Below, piece by piece: positions 32,295-37,344 of a stretch of 37,344 bases of DNA. Within the stretch, counting starts at the first letter, position 1. The number at the start of each line of letters is the position of its first letter. The stretch is taken from NCBI GenBank assembly GCA_018268995.1, contig JAFDVL010000051.1, positions 1 to 37,344 on the forward strand. The letters run 5' to 3'. The notes beneath the pieces were generated by a model. It saw only the letters and a program-made list of their open reading frames with translations. It made no database searches and was not told the origin of the DNA. The translations under genes and the position numbers were made by a program. Source of the DNA: Acidobacteriota bacterium (GTDB lineage Bacteria; Acidobacteriota; Blastocatellia; RBC074).

Positions 32295-32714
32295 TCAGTT
32301 GATGTGTTCGATTTCTGCGAAAGGATTTTGTTCCGGCAAGATTACCGGCAGCACTTTTTCGGCAAAAAGCGAAGAGTTGATTAATACCTGCACGACGTAA
32401 TCGCCCGGTTGGGGAAATGTCGTGTTCACAAAAACCGTAACGTTGTCAGAATAGCCGCCGGGTGGAACCGTAAAGCTGGAAGGCTGTGAAACGGCGACCG
32501 TCTGCATTTTGTCAGGGGTAAGAATCCGAACTTCACTTAAGTATTGTCCCTCGCCGATCCAGTGCGTGACGATTCCAAACTTAATCATCGTGATCGGCAA
32601 CTGTGGGACGACCACCTGATGAAACACGCCCATCAAGCTCAAATGCTGGCTTGCTTCAACGCGCACGTCTTCACAAAAAATTGTATGGCCTAACTGAAGG
32701 TTGTTTTCTGACAT
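32295..32714 (-). CDS. DUF6941-like small cytoplasmic protein
   Basis: A 139-residue protein with no leader. The start HTIFCEDVRVEASQHLSLMGVFHQVVVP resembles the DUF6941 family (CEDVR-x-E followed by a SLxGv motif). The rest is beta-rich with a sandwich-like feel (QYLSEVRILTPDKMQ, FTVPPGGYSDNVTVFVNTTFPQPGDYVVQVLIN). Function is unknown for the family. It lies ten bases upstream of the MreB-like gene and 23 bases after the DUF1080 hydrolase gene stop, consistent with one transcription unit. Confidence 0.7.
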   Translation of the reverse strand: MSENNLQLGHTIFCEDVRVEASQHLSLMGVFHQVVVPQLPITMIKFGIVTHWIGEGQYLSEVRILTPDKMQTVAVSQPSSFTVPPGGYSDNVTVFVNTTFPQPGDYVVQVLINSSLFAEKVLPVILPEQNPFAEIEHIN

Positions 32715-32737
32715 TCGTAAATAATTTCTTTGAGGGC

Positions 32738-33379
32738 TTATTTCTTTTTGGCAATTGATTCAATTGTAATGTCTTTGTACCAGGCCTCGCTGGCCGGGCC
32801 CGCATGAATCTGCACGCAAATACAACCGGATTGTTCAATGCCCGCCTCGGCTTCTGTGTAATCCACAGTCTGAAAGCCGTTAATGCTCAGGCGAATGTGG
32901 TTGCCTTCGGCCTGAATGGTATATTCGTTCCACTCATTGCGCTTCAACACCTTGTTCAGCTCGTCCAATTTCGGTCTGGCCAAAACGATCTTGCGCCGCG
33001 ACTCATCGTACAGCGCCCCCCAGTAATCTTGTCCCATATCGGCCTGATAGCCAATAACTTCGTGATTATTCGGGATGCGCCGGGTGCGAAACTGAATACC
33101 CGCGTTGGCTTTGGCCGGATCGCCAAGCAATTTGAATTTCGCCCGCAGAATAAAATCTGAATATTCCTTGTCGGTGCAGAGAAACTCATTGCGCGGAATC
33201 GCTGCGTTCATTGTGCCGCCGACAATCGCGCCGCTCTCAAGTCGAAACGCTTGCAGATTGCCGTTCCATCCTTTGAAACTCTTGCCGTCAAACAAGCGGA
33301 TTGGCTTCACTGCTGCGATCAGTGCTGAAAAACTTGCAATCACGAAAAGCACTAGGAAGAAGGGACCAAGTCGTTTCAT
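32738..33379 (-). CDS. Exported DUF1080 / 3-keto-disaccharide hydrolase-type protein
   Basis: The start is the ATG at 33379 (MKRLGPFFLVLFVIASFSALIAA), a good Sec signal peptide; the longer frame to 33433 is not supported. The mature part has DUF1080 marks: IRLFDGKSFKGWNG, then EFLCTDKEYSDFILRAKFKL, NAGIQFRTRRIPNNHEVIGYQADMGQDYWGALYDES, NEWNEYTIQAEGNHIRLSINGF and YTEAEAGIEQSGCICVQIHAG. The fold is a concanavalin-like beta sandwich. Some members hydrolyse 3-keto-glycosides; many are uncharacterised. At 213 aa it is a single-domain version. No oxidoreductase partner for making 3-keto sugars is seen nearby. Confidence 0.85.
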   Translation of the reverse strand: MKRLGPFFLVLFVIASFSALIAAVKPIRLFDGKSFKGWNGNLQAFRLESGAIVGGTMNAAIPRNEFLCTDKEYSDFILRAKFKLLGDPAKANAGIQFRTRRIPNNHEVIGYQADMGQDYWGALYDESRRKIVLARPKLDELNKVLKRNEWNEYTIQAEGNHIRLSINGFQTVDYTEAEAGIEQSGCICVQIHAGPASEAWYKDITIESIAKKK

Positions 33380-33428
33380 AGGAGCATTGAATTTAAGTCG
33401 CGCAGTATAACAAACCAATAAAAGTGAA

Positions 33429-33468
33429 GCCACGAATTAACGCGAACTTAATCTCGTTAATTCGCGGC
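33429..33468. repeat. Inverted repeat between ccsA and the DUF1080 gene
   Basis: GCCACGAATTAACG (33429-33442) and CGTTAATTCGCGGC (33455-33468) match in 13 of 14 positions, with a 12-base loop. No U-run follows on the minus strand, so it may be a dispersed repeat or a weak terminator of the resB-ccsA unit. The rest of 33380-33493 shows nothing clear. Confidence 0.55.
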
Positions 33469-33493
33469 TACGGCGAATGCGATGCCGGAATGT

Positions 33494-35110
33494 TTATTCA
33501 GCGTATGAATGCATGCCCGGCAACAGATAACTCACGCCCAAATAGGTGAAGATGACGAGCAGGAAGCCAAGCAAGGCAAAGTACGCGCTACGACGACCTG
33601 ACCAACCATGTGCAATGCGCGTGTGCAAATAGGCGGCATAGGCTAACCACGCAACCAAAGCGCCGGTTTCTTTCGGGTCCCAGCCCCAATATTTGCCCCA
33701 TGATTCATTCGCCCAAATCGCGCCTGTCACCAGCAAAATCGCAATGCCGGCAAATGCCGCGCCCACAGTTTTGTATATCAGGCTATCGAGCTTTTCGAGT
33801 GAGGGCAGGCCAGCGCGCAGGCGTTCCGGTTGCAGGCTGAACAGCACAATCACCAGACTCAACACTAGCGACGTAATCAATGCTGCCAATTCCACCGGAT
33901 TCGATTTCACATCAAAAACCATTTTGCCGTTGTTGTCCTGTAATACCTGATTCGCTACGCCGACCAATTGTTCGACAGACATCGTTCCGGCCTGCATTCT
34001 GCCAACCGCTTGTTTGCCCAGTTCCAGCAACTGTTGCGGCGCGACGGAAGCAAACGGTACGCTCAAGCCACGAATGCTTTTGATTTGGTAGAACAAGACG
34101 CCAAGCCCCACAATTTGTGCCACGATGGAGCCGCGCAACGCCCAATGTCCCCAGCGACGCATTGCGTCATTTTGTTTCAAAACATAGACCGTGAAACAAG
34201 CAACGACAATTAACAACAGCAGCGCAGAAATCGCGACAAATGGCCCCACGCCGGGTAGCGGAGCACGCAGGTGTCTGACAAACACGGTCGCGCCACCTTC
34301 GCCCGCTCCGGGAACGCCTGGATTTAGGCTGAAAGAAAGCGTGCTAAATGAAAATGCTTTACTGAACACAACCAGATTGATAAGCGTAAACAGCGAGGTG
34401 AAAATACCCATCGCTTCTGCTTTCACGCCATCTTTGATCAGGAACATCACCGCAATCGCAAAACTCACCAGCGCAATCCCATAACTCAGCGATGCCACAC
34501 CGACGTGAATCGGACGCCAGTAGCTATCAAGCACGGGTTGCAAGTGGTTAATTTCGCTGCCGATAAAAATAGCCAGAATCAGCACTAAGCAAATCAGCGG
34601 CAAAGACAGTGCCCCGACAAAACGTGTATTCGGGCGATGTTCGATCAGCAACATGGTCAATGCGGCACCAAATGCAAATGCCAGCGACAGGTCGTACAAA
34701 TTGGCGAAGGGCACATAGCTAAAGAACCACCACGTGTGGTACACCCCGTCGTGGTCAGTCATTCGACGCCAGCCTTCACGGTCTCCCATATTGACCCAGC
34801 GCACCAGCCAGCTGGACAGGTTAAAGAAAAAGCCAAGTGAGGCAATCCAAAGTCCGGCTTTTTGCAAGCCTTGCATTGGTGCATATAGGTCGGTCAGGTG
34901 CATTGCTGCGGCGGTAATAAAACAGAGCAGCGCGATGACGATAAGTGACCCGTCATCAATGAAGTTTCCCGCGCCCATTTGCCGCCGCGCGAGCACCATT
35001 AAAATGGCTCCTAGGATTGGTAATAATGCGGGCAGATAGTTCAAAATAGCGGGCCGCCGCAAATCCAATTGCGGGGTTGTTGCATTAATAGATTTAACTG
35101 CTTGGCTCAT
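33494..35110 (-). CDS. ccsA: Cytochrome c assembly membrane protein (CcsA/ResC-like)
   Basis: Multi-spanning membrane protein of System II cytochrome c biogenesis that handles heme with ResB. The heme-handling signature WGKYWGWDPKETGALVAWLAYAAYLHTRIAHGW is near the C-terminus, and conserved histidine segments (PIHVGVASLSYGIALVSFA) precede it. At 538 aa it is longer than typical CcsA (about 300-400): extra hydrophobic segments at the N-terminus (LPALLPILGAILMVLARRQ; LIVIALLCFITAAA) and a hydrophilic insertion of about 60 residues before the WWD-type region (QQLLELGKQAVGRMQAG, MSVEQLVGVANQVLQDNNGK). It lies 45 bases after resB, same strand. Confidence 0.9.
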   Translation of the reverse strand: MSQAVKSINATTPQLDLRRPAILNYLPALLPILGAILMVLARRQMGAGNFIDDGSLIVIALLCFITAAAMHLTDLYAPMQGLQKAGLWIASLGFFFNLSSWLVRWVNMGDREGWRRMTDHDGVYHTWWFFSYVPFANLYDLSLAFAFGAALTMLLIEHRPNTRFVGALSLPLICLVLILAIFIGSEINHLQPVLDSYWRPIHVGVASLSYGIALVSFAIAVMFLIKDGVKAEAMGIFTSLFTLINLVVFSKAFSFSTLSFSLNPGVPGAGEGGATVFVRHLRAPLPGVGPFVAISALLLLIVVACFTVYVLKQNDAMRRWGHWALRGSIVAQIVGLGVLFYQIKSIRGLSVPFASVAPQQLLELGKQAVGRMQAGTMSVEQLVGVANQVLQDNNGKMVFDVKSNPVELAALITSLVLSLVIVLFSLQPERLRAGLPSLEKLDSLIYKTVGAAFAGIAILLVTGAIWANESWGKYWGWDPKETGALVAWLAYAAYLHTRIAHGWSGRRSAYFALLGFLLVIFTYLGVSYLLPGMHSYAE

Positions 35111-35155
35111 AATATTTCCTTATGCCGTAAACTACAGAAAACTTGCGTTTTGCAA

Positions 35156-36697
35156 TCAGGCCTCATTTTCTGTCGGGGTAACTCCTTGAATTCGCGCCGC
35201 AATCCTTTTTATGCGGTCTTCAAATCCAAGACGATTGCGGTTGGCATCACCGCCCATATAAACTTTGCCATCTTCACAAACAATCCAGAGCCGTTGATGT
35301 GAAAAGAAAAACACGCCAAACAAAGACGCGCATAACATCGCTGAACCCAGATAAAACCAATTTGCGCCGGGGTCATACTGAATCGAAAGCATGTGCGCCT
35401 GTGAAGCCTTCTCAAAATCCAATAGGACAAACTTTGGCCCGTTAGGTGGCATCAGTCTGGATTTCAAGGCAGGATCATTGTCTACTTGCTTCTGGAACTG
35501 CTCACCAAACGTCCAGACACGACTTTTTTCTCCGGTGGGTTTGGTCAGTTCCAGATGGGCAGAGGGGTTATTGTATTGCCCGCTGGACGAATCTACCTGT
35601 CCTTGCGGCGTTAAGACGAAATCGGGCACGAATTCAATATAATGAACCTTGGTGCCATCAGCGAGTTGCGCATCTCCATTCAATGGGATTTCTATTTCCT
35701 GTGCTGCCCCTCCGCCCTCTGGCGTGACCCGAAGCTTGACGTTGCGTGCGCCGCCCATTTCCTGCGTTGAAGCCTGAAACATCCGATAGCCGCGATAATC
35801 GTACGGCTTGTTCATGTGAATCAGGGCTTCTTCTGTTTTGTTGGTTTGCTTATCCGTGATTTTGACTTTAGTAAACCAATCCAGCGTGTTGCCAGAATCA
35901 ATAAACTTGGTTTTGTCTACCAACGTTTGCCGAATATCCAGACCTTCGACAGTAAAGGGTAGTTCCAGCGCCTGCTGTCCAACCTGATCCAGATTGAACA
36001 CGTTGCGCATCATCTTGTCGTCCGTTTTTCCTGTTTGCACCCACATGCCGCCCTGATGCGACTTCAGTGAAGTCAACATTCCGCCCGCAAAGACGGTCAG
36101 CAATGAAACGTGAACGGCATAGGCTCCCATCCGATTCCAGGCACCTCTTTCGGCAAAGATTGTTGTGCGATTGTCTTTGTCGGTGACTTTGACTTTGTAT
36201 TGTAAGGCTTTGGCTGCTTCTTTGGCGCGTTCTGCCAGAGCTTCGCGGCTGAACTGGGGCAACTCGATGGGATCATGCTTAATGCGCAGGGTTTGGGTAA
36301 ACCCCGGCGAAGCCGTAAGTTTTTTGCGGCGCATGTTTTTCCAGGCTTTTGGGAAGTAATCAATGGAAGCCAGAATGATATTTAGGCTTAATAGCAGCAG
36401 CAGGAAATTGAAATACCCGGCATGATACACATCAAAAAAGCCAAGCCGACCGTAAATTGCTCTTTCGGCAGGTGTCAAACTGGCGAAGTACGTAGCAAAA
36501 GTGTCTAGCTCTTGTTGCTGGATCAACATGCCGATCATGGCCAGTGTCAAAAGAATTACCAGCAAAATAATGCCGAAAGGAACGGAGCTGATAACCGCCA
36601 GAAAGCGGTCAATCAAAGCGCCAATGCTAAACGATTTTTTTTCAGGCGCAGTCCGAGCGGCTTTGGCAACAGGCTGCGGCTGATTGAGGTTTTCCAT
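35156..36697 (-). CDS. resB: ResB-like cytochrome c biogenesis protein
   Basis: Membrane partner of CcsA that helps deliver heme to apocytochromes on the outer side. Membrane segments: about residues 38-57 (VPFGIILLVILLTLAMIGML), 91-110 (GYFNFLLLLLSLNIILASID), MGAYAVHVSLLTVFAGGML and NWFYLGSAMLCASLFGVFFF near the C-terminus, with a large periplasmic domain between the last two. A histidine sits in the third segment (AVHVSLL). The start is ATG at 36697 with GAGG upstream; a TTG at 36712 was rejected. At 513 aa it is normal. Expected pathway partner of the next gene. Confidence 0.9.
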   Translation of the reverse strand: MENLNQPQPVAKAARTAPEKKSFSIGALIDRFLAVISSVPFGIILLVILLTLAMIGMLIQQQELDTFATYFASLTPAERAIYGRLGFFDVYHAGYFNFLLLLLSLNIILASIDYFPKAWKNMRRKKLTASPGFTQTLRIKHDPIELPQFSREALAERAKEAAKALQYKVKVTDKDNRTTIFAERGAWNRMGAYAVHVSLLTVFAGGMLTSLKSHQGGMWVQTGKTDDKMMRNVFNLDQVGQQALELPFTVEGLDIRQTLVDKTKFIDSGNTLDWFTKVKITDKQTNKTEEALIHMNKPYDYRGYRMFQASTQEMGGARNVKLRVTPEGGGAAQEIEIPLNGDAQLADGTKVHYIEFVPDFVLTPQGQVDSSSGQYNNPSAHLELTKPTGEKSRVWTFGEQFQKQVDNDPALKSRLMPPNGPKFVLLDFEKASQAHMLSIQYDPGANWFYLGSAMLCASLFGVFFFSHQRLWIVCEDGKVYMGGDANRNRLGFEDRIKRIAARIQGVTPTENEA

Positions 36698-36983
36698 TTC
36701 TTGCCTCGACAATAATTACGGAAAGTTATGCACCCAGAGTCAGGCTTTGAATCGTAACTCAAACGACCAGTAAAGCAAGCAGAATAATACCCCCGTGTTG
36801 CGTGCGGTGCAACCAGCTTGACACCCTGCGTGTGCTGCGATAGGTTGCTTGGCTTCACACAAGTCGGCTTGTTGTGACTGTGGTTCCAGGCGTGGCGGCG
36901 TCCTGACCACCCGCTTTATCGAAAGAATTCTGGCGCAAACGGAATTGTTTGCGCTCCAACCTCTGAGGAGAAAAAGAAAGAAC
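36698..36983. promoter_or_regulatory. Divergent region with candidate gap promoter and leader hairpin
   Basis: On the plus strand TTGACA (36818-36823) is followed after 17 bp by TAGGTT (36841-36846). A hairpin-like pair TCACACAAG/CTTGTTGTGA lies at about 36855-36876 in the predicted leader of roughly 130 bases, and CTGAGGAG (36962-36969) is the likely ribosome-binding region, rather far (about 14 bases) from the ATG. The resB promoter on the other strand was not resolved. Confidence 0.4.
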
Positions 36984-37344
36984 ATGGGCATTAAAGTAGG
37001 CATTAACGGATTCGGTCGTATCGGGCGCAACGTGCTGCGTACGGCGCTCGGCGATAGTGATATTGATTTTGTTGCGGTCAATGATTTGACCGACACTAAA
37101 ACCCTGGCACATTTGCTCAAATATGATTCTGTGCTGGGCAACCTTGATCACGAGATTTCGGCCACTGAAAACACGATTAAAGTGAACAACGACGAGTTTC
37201 GTGTTTTCTCCGAACGCGATCCCGCGAAAATTCCCTGGGGCGAAGTCGGCGCGGAAATCGTGATTGAATCTACTGGCATTTTTACCGCTAAGGAAAAAGC
37301 GGCCTTACACCTGCGCGATGGCGTCAAAAAAGTCATCATCAGCG
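36984..37344 (+). CDS. gap: Glyceraldehyde-3-phosphate dehydrogenase, 3'-truncated
   Basis: The window ends inside this gene after 120 codons. The N-terminal NAD-binding domain is typical: MGIKVGINGFGRIGRNVLRTA, AVNDLTDTKTLAHLLKYDSVLG and VIESTGIF, then KVIIS at the edge. It catalyses the oxidative phosphorylation of glyceraldehyde-3-phosphate in glycolysis. The catalytic cysteine (SCTTN) lies beyond the window. Asp33-type NAD specificity is suggested by VAVND. The start ATG at 36984 fits the family N-terminus. Confidence 0.96.
   Translation, partial: MGIKVGINGFGRIGRNVLRTALGDSDIDFVAVNDLTDTKTLAHLLKYDSVLGNLDHEISATENTIKVNNDEFRVFSERDPAKIPWGEVGAEIVIESTGIFTAKEKAALHLRDGVKKVIIS

Overview
The window looks like a chromosomal segment of a free-living, Gram-negative, aerobic heterotroph, most likely an Acidobacteriota (Blastocatellia-like) bacterium. 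The reasons are roughly balanced base composition, many Tat and Sec exported hydrolases and beta-propeller proteins, a DUF1080-type sugar hydrolase, System II (ResB/CcsA) cytochrome c maturation and FecR-like tandem paralogues. The assignment comes from gene content only. No rRNA, tRNA, CRISPR array, IS element or prophage was seen.

Layout. 1-4587 (+): the 3' part of a glycolate-oxidase iron-sulfur subunit, coupled by start/stop overlaps to a secreted M28 peptidase and a periplasmic coiled-coil protein, then a Tat-exported glycosylasparaginase-like enzyme. 4715-7038 (+): UDP-glucose dehydrogenase and UDP-glucuronate decarboxylase, i.e. UDP-xylose supply. 7302-9755 (+): three tandem FecR-domain membrane-anchored paralogues with a shared C-terminal signature. 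9834-10802 (+): hemB, convergent with a long minus-strand housekeeping run (10810-17540): SPOR-domain protein, phoH, ybeY, CNNM/CBS protein, era, prmA, rsmE, several joined by 4-bp overlaps. 17693-20695: a thioredoxin-reductase fold protein lacking its CxxC, a secreted propeller protein (+) and a Tat-exported NHL-type propeller protein (-). 20954-24310: a GlsB/YeaQ-like membrane protein, then convergent tex, overlapped by a DUF5615 PIN-like gene and preceded by DUF433 (a toxin-antitoxin-like pair). 24467-27640 (-): a compact cluster of cytochrome P450, an EF-P with an EfpL/YeiP-like tip loop, a Nudix hydrolase and an unknown helical protein. 27719-29112 (-): a PIN-domain nuclease gene with an unrecognised upstream partner, a self-contained module. 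29229-33379 (-): transketolase, divergent MreB-like protein, DUF6941-like protein, DUF1080 hydrolase. 33494-36697 (-): resB and ccsA-like genes. 36984-end (+): start of GAPDH.

The most interesting parts are the FecR trio with its operator-like dyad, the PIN plus unknown-partner module, the cysteine-less TrxR-like flavoprotein, the EfpL-like EF-P, and two genes (hemB and the P450) whose starts lie immediately downstream of terminator-like hairpins. Many start codons were moved from the longest open frame to the position supported by a ribosome-binding site, a signal peptide or a family N-terminus; each case is explained.
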